A DNA stretch of 64,000 nt from Niallia circulans (GTDB lineage Bacteria > Bacillota > Bacilli > Bacillales > Cytobacillaceae). Every line of letters begins with the position of its first letter. Within the stretch, counting starts at the first letter, position 1. The stretch is from contig NZ_RIBP01000004.1 in NCBI RefSeq assembly GCF_007273535.1, positions 3,386,001-3,450,000 of the forward strand, in the 5' to 3' direction. Of this stretch, positions 1-8,405 are shown one piece after another. The notes beneath the pieces are model-generated. The model made no database searches and was not told the origin of the DNA. It worked only from the letters and a program-made list of their open reading frames with translations. Both the position numbers and the translations under genes were made by a program.

Positions 1-90
1 CTTTGGCGAAAACACTACAAATAAATAAGCAACTATTATAAAAAGCAATAAGGAAATTTCATTGATATCAAATTTTCCAATCCAAATCAA
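1..90 (-). CDS. Partial small membrane protein, cut by window edge
   Basis: An open frame runs from a TTG codon at 88-90 to the window edge and encodes a hydrophobic stretch (WIGKFDINEISLLLF..., about 30 residues visible). A GAGGTG ribosome site lies eight bases upstream, inside the end of the preceding gene. The TTG overlaps that gene's TGA stop, which suggests translational coupling. It is probably the N-terminus of a second small polytopic membrane protein. The start choice and the gene itself are inference from a short segment. Confidence 0.4.
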   Translation of the reverse strand, partial: MIWIGKFDINEISLLLFIIVAYLFVVFSPK

Positions 91-569
91 CGTACCAGCA
101 CCTCATTTTCTTTTTCCACTATATATGTTTGATACCACTTATGAATCAATAGCCCGAAAATATGCAGTGCAATATAATAAAGCAAATCATAAAGTATGGA
201 CCAGTCTTTAACTGTTGTAACCTTTAACATATGACTAATACTAGTCAAGCCTAATATAACCAATGTTGAAACGATAATGTGCATGAACTTTTTAAGAAGT
301 GAAGCATCTGATTTCCCAAAATTCAATGAAATTAAAACAAATAGCGGGATAATAATGCTCCTTTTAATTAAATAAGCGACAAAATCCCACGTATCATGGG
401 AATAGGTAATGAAACCAAGCTCTTCATAAATAAGCCATGTCCAATTAAGATTCACAATTAATACACATAAAAACAGCACGGTATTTTCTACGACACTAAA
501 CTTCTTTTTTTGTACAAAAAAACAAATGATGGAAAACCAGCCTATAAAAAAGTAAATTGCAAACGCCAT
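87..569 (-). CDS. Small polytopic membrane protein of unknown function
   Basis: The protein has 160 residues and about four or five hydrophobic segments, with no catalytic motif. The ATG at 569 is preferred over an upstream TTG because GGAGG sits five bases before it. The overall look (short, aromatic-rich helices, WTWLIYEELG stretch) resembles the uncharacterised CBO0543-type membrane proteins of spore formers, but I cannot confirm that family by eye. Its stop codon overlaps the possible start of the next gene at the window edge, so the two may be co-translated. Function unknown. Confidence 0.7.
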   Translation of the reverse strand: MAFAIYFFIGWFSIICFFVQKKKFSVVENTVLFLCVLIVNLNWTWLIYEELGFITYSHDTWDFVAYLIKRSIIIPLFVLISLNFGKSDASLLKKFMHIIVSTLVILGLTSISHMLKVTTVKDWSILYDLLYYIALHIFGLLIHKWYQTYIVEKENEVLVR

Positions 570-743
570 TTTAACCTCCAATGACTTTTTTTCTAGTATT
601 TCCTTTAAAAGTACACATTATGATACAGATTTTACCGTTCGGCTCGTCTTTTTTTTAAGGACTACACGAATGCCTTACCGTTTTTTCAAATACTTCATTT
701 AATAATAAAGAGTAAATTTAGATTGAAGAAGAGAGGTGTAAAA

Positions 744-1496
744 ATGAGGGAGCAGGAACTGCACATTTTTCTTCACATCCCAAAAACAGGCGGATCTACC
801 TTAAACTCCATTTTCACAAGACAATTTTCAGCACAGGAATTGTATGACCATGAGTTTTTTCAAAATAAAATTGTCCCTATTGCTGACCTAACTTCCGAAG
901 ATAGGATGCAAATTAATGCGATTGCAGGGCATCTTCTGTATGGAGCTCATGAACAATTTACAAAACCGTACCATTATTTCACGATGCTGCGCCATCCAGT
1001 CGACAGAGTTCTTTCGTTATATTCTTACTTAAGAAACTATCCAGGCTATGAAAGACTGCAGAACATGACATTAGAGGAATATGTTCGGACTGAACCAGAG
1101 GCCAAAAATGGTCAAACTCTCCTTTTGTGCGGCTACCCATTGCAATATAATGTCAGCCTTGCGAAAAAACGGCTGGAATCATTCGATGTAGTTGGCATTA
1201 CAGAAAGATTCGATGAATCCTTGTATTTGCTCAAATCGGCCTTTGGTTGGACAGACATCCATTATGAGAAGGTAAACATCACAAAAACAAGGTTAAAGCG
1301 TACGGATGTACCATTAGAAACAATTAAGCTGATTGAGGAGCATAACAAGCTCGATATAGAGCTGTATCATTTCGCTAAAGAGCTGCTTCAAAAAAGGCTA
1401 AAAAACTTGTCCAAACGGGAAAAAAAGGCCATGAAAAGCTTCGTACAAAAACAAAAAAGCATGAACAAGCAAAGTAAAAAAGCAAAGCCTAATTAA
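744..1496 (+). CDS. Sulfotransferase family 2 protein
   Basis: This is a PAPS-dependent sulfotransferase-like protein of 250 residues. The N-terminal HIPKTGGST segment (residues 11-19) is the 5'-phosphosulfate-binding loop typical of Sulfotransfer_2/heparan-type enzymes. The MLRHPVDRVLSLY segment near residue 80 is the usual 3'-phosphate-binding region. The C-terminus is very lysine-rich. The ATG at 744 is chosen because AGAGAGGTG lies just upstream; an in-frame TTG at 723 has no good site. The natural acceptor is unknown; a surface glycan or glycolipid is possible. Such genes are sporadic in Bacillaceae, which suggests horizontal acquisition. A hairpin terminator overlaps the stop codon. Confidence 0.85.
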   Translation: MREQELHIFLHIPKTGGSTLNSIFTRQFSAQELYDHEFFQNKIVPIADLTSEDRMQINAIAGHLLYGAHEQFTKPYHYFTMLRHPVDRVLSLYSYLRNYPGYERLQNMTLEEYVRTEPEAKNGQTLLLCGYPLQYNVSLAKKRLESFDVVGITERFDESLYLLKSAFGWTDIHYEKVNITKTRLKRTDVPLETIKLIEEHNKLDIELYHFAKELLQKRLKNLSKREKKAMKSFVQKQKSMNKQSKKAKPN

Positions 1497-1513
1497 TCTA
1501 GCTTTGCTTTTTT
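1476..1513 (+). terminator. Rho-independent terminator of the sulfotransferase gene
   Basis: A 12-bp stem (AAAAGCAAAGC and its complement) with the stop codon in its loop is followed by six T residues on the plus strand. The mirrored A-run means it may also serve the convergent GerAB gene. Confidence 0.8.
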
Positions 1514-1550
1514 ACTTTCCCGATTTAATCACTATGTTCAGCATAATATG

Positions 1551-2657
1551 TTATTTACTAACAGAGATCCCTTTCATACCAGTTTTCACTAATATAATTA
1601 TGTATAACAGGATTGGGAGCATAAACTGCAGCGGCATACTTAATAAATAATGAATTACCCGCAGTCCTTCATATACATGGTCAGCAAAATATCTACTGAT
1701 AAAAATCGAATAAACAGAGATAATGAACACCATTGGCATAACAAAATAGCGATACGGAAGCTTAAAGATATATTCAAGCCCTTTTAATCCCCCATAAATA
1801 AAAACCGAGCTTTTTACAAGAACACCGAGCATAATCATAAACACAGAAATAACATCTATCCTTTCGATAAATTCGCCAATTGAGACAAGTCTTGTCGCAG
1901 ATAGAAGCGGAAAGTTGGCACGAAGAGCAATATTGCTTCCTAAAGAAGTCGTAATCAAAAAGCTTGTTAATGTTAAAAAAAGCCCGGAAGAAACTACAGA
2001 GACAAAATACGTTAACCGGCTATCCTTTAAATTTGTTACTAATGGCAGAATACACATGAAAACAACCATTTCTCCATAAGGTCTTGCCACTTCATACGGA
2101 AACATGCTTTTAATGAAAATTCCTATCCCTCGCCCCATTACTGGCTGGATATTTTCCAGTGTAATACTTCTGCTTCCATACAAGAAAATGATCAGTAACA
2201 ATAAAAAGAAAATGGAATAAGGTATCAACACCTCTGTGGTCCGCCCAAGCACTTCTATACCAAGATATAAAATATAGCCTAGCAAAACGGTTAATGTTAA
2301 AGAAATAAATTCAATTGGAGTTATTGGCAAGATTGCAGCTGAGGTTAACTCACTGAAATCTCTTACAATACGGGCGGCAATATAAAAAAAATAAACTGCA
2401 TAGATAAAGCTGATGAAAACAGCGACAGGTCTGCCAAAGCAATACTCTAAAATTTGATACAAATTTTTGTCTGGCAGCATATAAATAATTTTAAAATAAA
2501 AAAACGCAACGATAACGCCTATAAAAGTTGACAACAGGATAACGAGCCAGCTATCTTCTCTTGCCTCTATGCCAATCCCAAAAACTAAAGAGCTCCCTAG
2601 GTTAAAGGCTAATATTAATGCAAATAATTGTGTAAGAGAAACTTTTTCTGTTAACAT
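1551..2657 (-). CDS. Orphan GerAB-type spore germination permease
   Basis: This 368-residue integral membrane protein has about ten hydrophobic segments and belongs to the GerAB/amino acid permease family, the germinant-sensing B subunit of Ger receptors in the spore inner membrane. It is near-collinear with the plus-strand copy at 31774-32874, sharing blocks such as LGRTTE, PITPIE, FPLLSATRL and SIGEFIERID. No gerA-type A subunit or GerC lipoprotein lies beside it, so it is an orphan subunit. The start with VSLTQL matches its paralogue. A weak CATAATA-type forespore -10 lies upstream at 2725-2731 (inference). Confidence 0.9.
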   Translation of the reverse strand: MLTEKVSLTQLFALILAFNLGSSLVFGIGIEAREDSWLVILLSTFIGVIVAFFYFKIIYMLPDKNLYQILEYCFGRPVAVFISFIYAVYFFYIAARIVRDFSELTSAAILPITPIEFISLTLTVLLGYILYLGIEVLGRTTEVLIPYSIFFLLLLIIFLYGSRSITLENIQPVMGRGIGIFIKSMFPYEVARPYGEMVVFMCILPLVTNLKDSRLTYFVSVVSSGLFLTLTSFLITTSLGSNIALRANFPLLSATRLVSIGEFIERIDVISVFMIMLGVLVKSSVFIYGGLKGLEYIFKLPYRYFVMPMVFIISVYSIFISRYFADHVYEGLRVIHYLLSMPLQFMLPILLYIIILVKTGMKGISVSK

Positions 2658-2777
2658 AGCTGCTGCTTCCCTCTTTCCCTACCTTTATCATTCAGCAGAA
2701 AGTAATCAAGCCTATAATTCCCATTATTATGTGGGAATATGTATGGCCATTAAGGGAAACTTTATATAAATGGGAAA

Positions 2778-3132
2778 AGAGGCTGGGGCATAAGTAAGTG
2801 AATCTGCATAAAAACCGAACTACTTAATCAACCAATTATTAAATAGTTCGGCTTTTTTGTGTTTTTTAGTTTTAATACACTGATTAGAAAACTTAGTGGA
2901 ATGGAGCGGAGGTCACTCGACTCCTGCGGGAAATAGAGGAAAGGCTTAGACCCCGCAGGCGAAGACGAGGAGGCTCAGCTTCCTCCCCGCGGAAAGCGAG
3001 TGGCTGCAGCGCAATGAAACGAACTAATTTTAAACCCATATACTATTTAGTCACGTGCTTCTTTTTTCAAATTTAGATGTAATTTTATTATTCGTGTTTA
3101 GAAAGGTTATCTTTTGTTTTGTCCCAGCCTCT
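2778..3132. repeat. Composite repeat element with inverted ends
   Basis: This 355-bp non-coding element is bounded by 13-base inverted ends, AGAGGCTGGGGCA on the left and the complement of AGAGGCTGGGACA on the right (one mismatch). Just inside the left end is a hairpin of the type AAAACCGAACT...AGTTCGGCTTTTTT (about 2816-2865). The centre (about 2900-3030) is a GC-rich, strongly self-complementary block with CACTCG/CGAGTG and CCTGCGGG/CCCGCAGG arms, like dispersed intergenic repeats known in many Bacillus genomes. It separates the GerAB gene from the HAD gene. ORFs drawn across it are not credible. Confidence 0.75.
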
Positions 3133-3136
3133 AATT

Positions 3137-3790
3137 TCAGTATTTTGCTAGAACAGTATATAATTCACGGAGGTCATCTATTACTTGATCTGCTTGAACA
3201 AGCTCTGATTCCTGCGCAAAGTCAAAGTTACAGCCAATCGCAAGCAACTCATTTGCTTTTGCTGCTTGAATATCTGACAATCGGTCACCAACTACAGCAC
3301 CTGAGGTTATATTATATTTCTCGATTACTGCTTTCACTAAATCAGCTTTATCCAATGTATCGATTTGCGCGATACTGAATGTTTCTGTTACCCAATTATC
3401 TAAATTGTAGTACTCTGCAATTGCCTTTAAATAGGCGGGCAGCCCATTGCTTGCGATGAAAATAGAGTAGCCGTTCTCCTTCAATAAAGCAAGTATCTGT
3501 ATTACATATGGATATAATGCGCCTTTACCATTGCGAATATTTTCGACCAATCTCTCCAGAAAATAAGCATCTGTTCCCGCACGGACTTCCTTGCTATGTT
3601 GAGGTAATAGAGCCTCCCATACTTGCGGAAGCGGTACTCCCATAATCTCACGGTATTTCTCTATAGGTGTTTTATCATTCCAGAGATTTTTTTCTCTTAA
3701 ACATTGAAATGCATCCTCAAGTGATAATTCGAGAATAGTATTCGTTTGGAATAACGTCCCGTCCATGTCAAATATAACGGCATCTAGCAT
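3137..3790 (-). CDS. HAD-superfamily phosphatase
   Basis: This 217-residue cytosolic hydrolase has the complete HAD signature. Motif I is FDMDGT with nucleophile Asp8 and acid/base Asp10. Motif II is the Ser of FIASNG, motif III is a Lys near residue 150, and motif IV is GDRLSD. The all-helical insertion after motif I is the C1 cap of the beta-phosphoglucomutase/phosphoglycolate phosphatase branch. Expected activity is dephosphorylation of a small phosphorylated metabolite; the substrate cannot be told from sequence. It ends five bases from the composite repeat. A GGAGA site precedes the ATG. Confidence 0.85.
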   Translation of the reverse strand: MLDAVIFDMDGTLFQTNTILELSLEDAFQCLREKNLWNDKTPIEKYREIMGVPLPQVWEALLPQHSKEVRAGTDAYFLERLVENIRNGKGALYPYVIQILALLKENGYSIFIASNGLPAYLKAIAEYYNLDNWVTETFSIAQIDTLDKADLVKAVIEKYNITSGAVVGDRLSDIQAAKANELLAIGCNFDFAQESELVQADQVIDDLRELYTVLAKY

Positions 3791-3858
3791 GGAAACTCTC
3801 CTTTTTTATAAGACTACCAATCAAGAGCAACGGAGAGGACTTAAACGTGCTAGAATAT

Positions 3859-4218
3859 TTACTTAAGCGGCCTGCCTGATACTATATGCCAATGGAGATG
3901 CTTTGAATCTTGATATTTTCCTAAGTTAGTAATTACACGGCATGCCCCGTATTCCTCTGTTACCATTTTTTGCTGATTTTGAATAACGCTCAAAAGCTCC
4001 AGCAATAAGGGGTGAACACTTTCCTCCAGTGTTAGCAGGGAGGAAATATGCTTTTTCGGTATTGCGACAATATGAACTGGATAAAAAGGCAATGTATGAT
4101 AATATGCCAACACATTTTCTGTTTCTAACACTTTCTTTACAATCGTTTTGCCACTCAGCACTTCCTCACAATAAAAATCCTCTGTTATCTTTTCAACTCC
4201 GTCTTCTTTAAATTTCAA
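3859..4218 (-). CDS. HIT family (histidine triad) protein
   Basis: This is a 119-residue nucleotide-binding HIT domain protein. The triad His107-x-His109-x-His111 (HLHWHIV) is intact, so nucleotide hydrolase or transferase activity on a phosphoramidate or dinucleotide is expected. The usual N-terminal zinc-binding CxxC is absent. The only plausible start is a TTG at 4218, directly after the TAG stop of the signal peptidase gene, with no good ribosome site of its own. Translation is therefore probably coupled to the upstream gene. Confidence 0.85.
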   Translation of the reverse strand: MKFKEDGVEKITEDFYCEEVLSGKTIVKKVLETENVLAYYHTLPFYPVHIVAIPKKHISSLLTLEESVHPLLLELLSVIQNQQKMVTEEYGACRVITNLGKYQDSKHLHWHIVSGRPLK

Positions 4219-4833
4219 CTAGTTTACGAGATGAATATTCTTGATTGGCCAATAAACAATATTTGTCGAGCCGACAACTTTATTTGCTGGAACAAAGCCG
4301 ATAACCCGGCTGTCAGTGCTATTCCTTCGATTGTCACCAAGGACAAAAAAAGTATTCTTTGGAACACGTTCATGACCTAACAAACTTGTTAATGTAAAGT
4401 TTTCCGTTAATAGCACTCCACTCCTGTATAACTTCCGCAGTTCCTGTTTGTTATTTTCCAAATATGGTTCTTCATATGCTTTGCCATTTATATAAAGTGT
4501 ATCGTTTTTATACTCTATTTTATCCCCAGGCATGCCAATGACTCTTTTTATATAATCCTCCTTTTCATTTGCATGGAATACAATGATATCAAACCGTTTA
4601 ACCGTTCCCACCTTCGTTACAATCATCCTGTCTCCATTATCTAATGAAGACTTCATTGATTCACCGTCCACAATTATCGGAACAAAGATGAATAACCGGA
4701 TAACCAGTACTGCAGCAATCGCAAACATGACTGATTTAAGCCATTCGTAGTTTTCATTGTTCAGCAAATTTTTCAACCTATCACTACCTTTTATTCTTCT
4801 TTTTACACCTATTATCGTACCATTTAATGGCAT
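4219..4833 (-). CDS. sipS: Type I signal peptidase (SipS/LepB-like)
   Basis: This membrane-anchored serine protease removes signal peptides from exported proteins. It has a single N-terminal transmembrane helix (about residues 31-55), the catalytic serine in GESM (Ser59), the catalytic lysine in IKRVIGMPGD (Lys96), and the conserved GDNRRNSTDSR box near the C-terminus. The length is normal for Bacillus Sip enzymes (about 180-200 residues). The start is uncertain: the ATG at 4833 gives an unusual basic leader, and a TTG 19 codons later would give a more typical MKNLLNNENYEWLKS start. It is transcribed with the adjoining HIT gene. Confidence 0.9.
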   Translation of the reverse strand: MPLNGTIIGVKRRIKGSDRLKNLLNNENYEWLKSVMFAIAAVLVIRLFIFVPIIVDGESMKSSLDNGDRMIVTKVGTVKRFDIIVFHANEKEDYIKRVIGMPGDKIEYKNDTLYINGKAYEEPYLENNKQELRKLYRSGVLLTENFTLTSLLGHERVPKNTFFVLGDNRRNSTDSRVIGFVPANKVVGSTNIVYWPIKNIHLVN

Positions 4834-4900
4834 TAAATTGAACTAATTAAATTCCACTGTAAAGGAAATAATATACATGATGGCCACAGGAGGTATGATA

Positions 4901-5362
4901 ATGAAAAACTGGAAAATGTATGTACTATTAATAGGACCAATGTTAACATTTTTATTATTTGGAGCAAAATCCTTTAGACGCTTTTTACCAACTGGTATTT
5001 TCAGCTCTCTTCTTATCTCGTTAATTAGCGAGTTTTCTAAAACCTATTCATGGTGGAAAGTCAAAAACCCAATCATTCCAGGAATCGCTACAGATATCAC
5101 CTTTGTATTCGGGCTATTTTTTACATTAAATTTATGGATCTTTAAATTAACTTATGAAAAACTTTGGCTTTATATAATCACGAATATCTTTGCAGACTAT
5201 TTATTTGCGTACCCGCTATCAGCACTTGCTCAAAAATTTAAAATATATAAACTGATCAACTTGAAAAAAAGCCAGCTTTTTGGACTCAGTTTAATTGTCG
5301 CAGCACTGAACTATGTATTTCACCGCTTTATTGTCGAGAAAGGAAAAAAGCAGATAAACTAG
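4901..5362 (+). CDS. Small polytopic membrane protein of unknown function
   Basis: The protein has 153 residues and four or five predicted membrane segments, with aromatic-rich loops (SKTYSWWKVKNP, DYLFAYPLSA). The ATG at 4901 follows AGGAGG with a seven-base gap, so the longer ORF from 4877 is rejected. The features recall uncharacterised CBO0543-like membrane proteins of spore formers, as does the gene at 87-569, but the match is impressionistic. It is a single gene divergent from the signal peptidase operon. Function unknown. Confidence 0.75.
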   Translation: MKNWKMYVLLIGPMLTFLLFGAKSFRRFLPTGIFSSLLISLISEFSKTYSWWKVKNPIIPGIATDITFVFGLFFTLNLWIFKLTYEKLWLYIITNIFADYLFAYPLSALAQKFKIYKLINLKKSQLFGLSLIVAALNYVFHRFIVEKGKKQIN

Positions 5363-5713
5363 GCGCTTATCTGCAATGTATGGTAGGAGTTATTATTGAA
5401 GTCATTGCCCTGTTGTCTTATTGAATTCAAAAAGGTGTATACTTGATTTAATATATCATTGGTCGGCCATTTACAGATGGTTATTAAATATAAAGGATAT
5501 CCGTTTAAGGTATTCTACTTCAGGATGATACCTAAGTTTGCTTAAAGTTCGATTTTTAAATTCTGATAAAACTTATTGAAATGGGCTATGAAGGATGTTT
5601 AGAACCCGCATACTTCTTAGTGGAAACACAATCTTTCCCCGCGGACAGCAAGTCGAGAGCACAATGAAACGAATTACTTTCCATCTCAATCTCCCTTGTT
5701 TTTTAGGTTAGCA
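5363..5713. repeat. Gene-free stretch with a decayed copy of the GC-rich repeat
   Basis: No credible gene was found. Around 5590-5675 there are remnants matching the core of the element at 2.9-3.0 kb: AACCCGCA, CTTAGTGGAA, CCCCGCGGA, CAGCAAGTCGAGAGCACAATG and GAAACGAATTA in roughly the same order, but without the complementary left arm. This reads as a degenerate copy. Confidence 0.5.
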
Positions 5714-6418
5714 TTATGCAAGTTTGCTGCGTCTGCAATAAAAACCTTGAATCAGAAAAGATCCGAAATAGCGACTTATATCCGTAAAACCACATTCATG
5801 AAGGAGTTCAACCATTTGCTGATCAGAAATAACCTCTGTGCCCTTACCGAAATTTTCGGCAAAATCTAAAAATTCCTGCTCTGATACACCGTTTGCACAC
5901 ATATACTGCTTCCAAGCAGCCATTTGAATTTCAAAGGATGTACTATTTGAGTCTCCAAAAATAGCAGCAACCAAAAATGGTGCATCAGGGTTTAAGTGGT
6001 TTGCAACATTTAGGAGAAACTTGCGTTTATTGTCGATTCCCTTAATAAAATGAAGAACAAGTAAACAGGTTGCACCATCAAACTGTTCAGTGCTTGAAAA
6101 CTCTTGCCATTCTAGCTGCTGAAAACGAATAGGATTATTTAAATGCTCTGTTCTGCTTTTAGCAAGCTCGAGCATAGGCTTCGAGGAATCCACCGCCATA
6201 AATGACCACTTAGTATCAACTCCTAAAGCTAAAAGCTCTTGGCCCCCTCCTGCACCAACAATTAAGATTGATTTTTCCTCCTCCTTATGAAGTGACACTG
6301 ACATCAATTTGCTTGTAAGCTCATATAAAAGGAAATATCCTGCAATTTTTGTTGATATTTTCTGGCCATATGTAATTACCTTTGGGTTGTGCCAGCTTTT
6401 TGCTAACCTGTTTTTCAT
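5714..6418 (-). CDS. Class I SAM-dependent methyltransferase
   Basis: This is a cytosolic methyltransferase of 234 residues. SAM-binding motif I is ILIVGAGGGQEL (near residue 53), followed by an acidic motif II (FMAVDSSKPML) and the post-motif ATCLLVLHFI. The substrate is not evident. AGGAGG lies seven bases before the ATG. The gene is divergent from a LuxR-type regulator (6584) across a 165-bp gap, so the regulator may control it; that is inferred from layout only. Confidence 0.85.
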   Translation of the reverse strand: MKNRLAKSWHNPKVITYGQKISTKIAGYFLLYELTSKLMSVSLHKEEEKSILIVGAGGGQELLALGVDTKWSFMAVDSSKPMLELAKSRTEHLNNPIRFQQLEWQEFSSTEQFDGATCLLVLHFIKGIDNKRKFLLNVANHLNPDAPFLVAAIFGDSNSTSFEIQMAAWKQYMCANGVSEQEFLDFAENFGKGTEVISDQQMVELLHECGFTDISRYFGSFLIQGFYCRRSKLA

Positions 6419-6583
6419 AACAATTCCTCCTATTACTCACTTAAATGTTTTTATTTACCTTCTGTTTCGTTATGATTACAATAAATGATATTAATAATCA
6501 TTTTCAGTATAAAATGTAATCTTATCGAATGTAATCCCAAATTAGTGGGATATAAATCATTTAAATTAGAAATGAGGGATTTT

Positions 6584-7621
6584 ATGGCAACGATTTTTTC
6601 AGCACAGACAAACTCCATTCAAGAATTCCTGCATAAGTGCCTAGCTGATTTAAAAAAGAGGGTTTACTTTGACGCAGCATGTTTTACGACTGTTGATACG
6701 GAAACATTGCTTTCAACAGGCGCTTATACGGATGACCGAATAGAAAACATTCATCCTTTATTATTTGAAAATGAATATTTAAGGCAAGATTATAATCATT
6801 TTGAAGATTTATTAACATCAGCTACTCATATTGCATCATTATGCAACGCGACAAATGGTGAACTGCACCAGAGTGACCGATTCCGTGAGATTCTTTCGCC
6901 TGCAGGTTTTGCTGATGAATTACGTGCAGTCATTATTCATAAAGGTAAATGCTATGGATTTTTGACATTGCTGCGCTCGAAAAAGGAAACAGTCTTTTCC
7001 AATATGGATATAGAAGTGCTAGCTTCGCTTTTACCACCTATTTCCTTCAATCTATATAAGCTTCTTGCCTTTCCCCAGAAGATTGACAGTGACGTTAATT
7101 GGGCGAAAAGTGTAATTCTACTAGATGAGGATTTTCACATTACCTCAGCAAATCAGGAAGGCTTTTTACTTGCCGACACGCTTCGGAAAGCCGAAAACAT
7201 AGAAGCAAATGTATTACCACGTCCGCTTCGAGCTGTCTGCATGAAAGCAAAGGCCTTAAACACAAACAATACAGAGGAAAAGGAAGCAAAGGTATGTTTG
7301 CATCCTTCTGCTGGAGAATTCCTGACAATTCATGCGACAGTTTTGCAATCAGAAAAACAGCAATATGCGGTTTCCTGTCAACAAACAACACCACAGGAAA
7401 TTCTAACGAAAACATCAGGCTATTATGGGCTCACGCTTCGCGAAAAACAACTAATATTCCATCTCCTTCATGGTGATTCCACGAAAGAAATAGCCGCAGC
7501 ACTGTTTATTTCACCACACACTGTGCAGGATCATTTGAAGTCGATTTTCGAAAAGACGAATACGACGACTAGAGGTGAATTAATATGGGTGCTTCTTAAT
7601 AAGTATAATTTCTCGATATAA
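6584..7621 (+). CDS. LuxR/GerE-type HTH transcriptional regulator
   Basis: This 345-residue regulator has a GAF/PAS-like N-terminal two-thirds (FLTLLRSKKE...VFSNMDIEVLASL) and a C-terminal GerE helix-turn-helix (LTLREKQLIFHLLHGDSTKEIAAALFISPHTVQDHLKSIFEK). There is no phosphoacceptor domain. The ATG at 6584 is chosen because GAGGG sits five bases upstream; the ORF extending back to 6485 is low-complexity AT-rich sequence. It is divergent from the methyltransferase at 5714-6418, the most likely target. The effector is unknown. Confidence 0.85.
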   Translation: MATIFSAQTNSIQEFLHKCLADLKKRVYFDAACFTTVDTETLLSTGAYTDDRIENIHPLLFENEYLRQDYNHFEDLLTSATHIASLCNATNGELHQSDRFREILSPAGFADELRAVIIHKGKCYGFLTLLRSKKETVFSNMDIEVLASLLPPISFNLYKLLAFPQKIDSDVNWAKSVILLDEDFHITSANQEGFLLADTLRKAENIEANVLPRPLRAVCMKAKALNTNNTEEKEAKVCLHPSAGEFLTIHATVLQSEKQQYAVSCQQTTPQEILTKTSGYYGLTLREKQLIFHLLHGDSTKEIAAALFISPHTVQDHLKSIFEKTNTTTRGELIWVLLNKYNFSI

Positions 7622-7653
7622 AAAAAGACTTCACTATTGTGAGGTCTTCTTTT
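7622..7653. terminator. Bidirectional terminator
   Basis: A 10-bp stem (AAGACTTCAC with one G-T pair, TATT loop) is flanked by an A-run on the left and T-rich sequence on the right. It can end both the LuxR gene (plus) and the metallopeptidase gene (minus). Confidence 0.8.
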
Positions 7654-7667
7654 ATAGCAGTTTACAT

Positions 7668-8375
7668 TTAAACAGTCATTTTCCAGTTTGAAAAAGCCAA
7701 CCAGTTTTCTTTTTGTTTATAATCTGGCATGATTTTCCCTACAAGACGCCAAAACGAACGATCATGGTTTAAATGGACCATATGACACATTTCGTGAATA
7801 ACTACATAATCAATTACTTCACGTGGTGCCATTGCCAGCCTCCAATTGAAGGTTAAGCGCAAGTTGGAGTCACAGGTCCCCCAGTTCGTCTTACTATCTG
7901 TAATTCGTACAGAACGGGGTTTCGTTTTAAAATTACTTTGATAAATAGCAATACTCTTCTCCACTAAAGACTTACACTGCTGATAATAAAACCGTCTTAA
8001 TGCTTGTTTGCTTTTTTCATCATTTAACTGCGTCACATATATATACAGTATTTCTTGTTCAAATACAACATAATCCTGACTTATAGTAGCATCTTGAACA
8101 ATTTTTATAGGATATGAATTGCCCAAATAAAGAAAGCTCTCATTATTTTCATAGTGCTTTTCTTGCGGGCCATTCATTCTAGCCTTAATTTCTGCTAATT
8201 TCTCCTGAATAAGTTCCCATCTGTTTTCTAATGCTTGAAGTACTTTTTCATCAGGTGTTTTTTTCGGAGCTTGAACTTCAATTTCCCCATAGCTGTTAAT
8301 CGATATCCCGATAGAAGTTCGGTTTTTGTATTTTACTTCATATTTGATTGTAGAACCTGAGTAAGTATGAAACAT
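7668..8375 (-). CDS. YgjP-like (DUF45/M48-type) metallopeptidase
   Basis: This 235-residue putative zinc metallopeptidase has the YgjP/WLM fold. The zinc-binding HEMCH lies in YVVIHEMCHMVHLNHDRSFW, followed by the conserved SFWRLV and YKxxENWL ends. The upstream KTNWGTCDSNLRLTFNWRL block (serine-rich in other members) is diagnostic of the family. Family members often sit beside type I restriction or housekeeping genes and their substrates are unknown. It is followed on the same strand, in transcription order after the YehS-like gene, by a strong terminator. Confidence 0.85.
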   Translation of the reverse strand: MFHTYSGSTIKYEVKYKNRTSIGISINSYGEIEVQAPKKTPDEKVLQALENRWELIQEKLAEIKARMNGPQEKHYENNESFLYLGNSYPIKIVQDATISQDYVVFEQEILYIYVTQLNDEKSKQALRRFYYQQCKSLVEKSIAIYQSNFKTKPRSVRITDSKTNWGTCDSNLRLTFNWRLAMAPREVIDYVVIHEMCHMVHLNHDRSFWRLVGKIMPDYKQKENWLAFSNWKMTV

Positions 8376-8405
8376 TTCTCATCACCTGCATACACTTTTC
8401 TGCAC

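Noticed and set aside
3055..3378. 107-codon plus-strand ORF at the right edge of the repeat
   Set aside because: It overlaps the repeat end and the HAD gene in antisense, is low complexity, and lacks a ribosome site.
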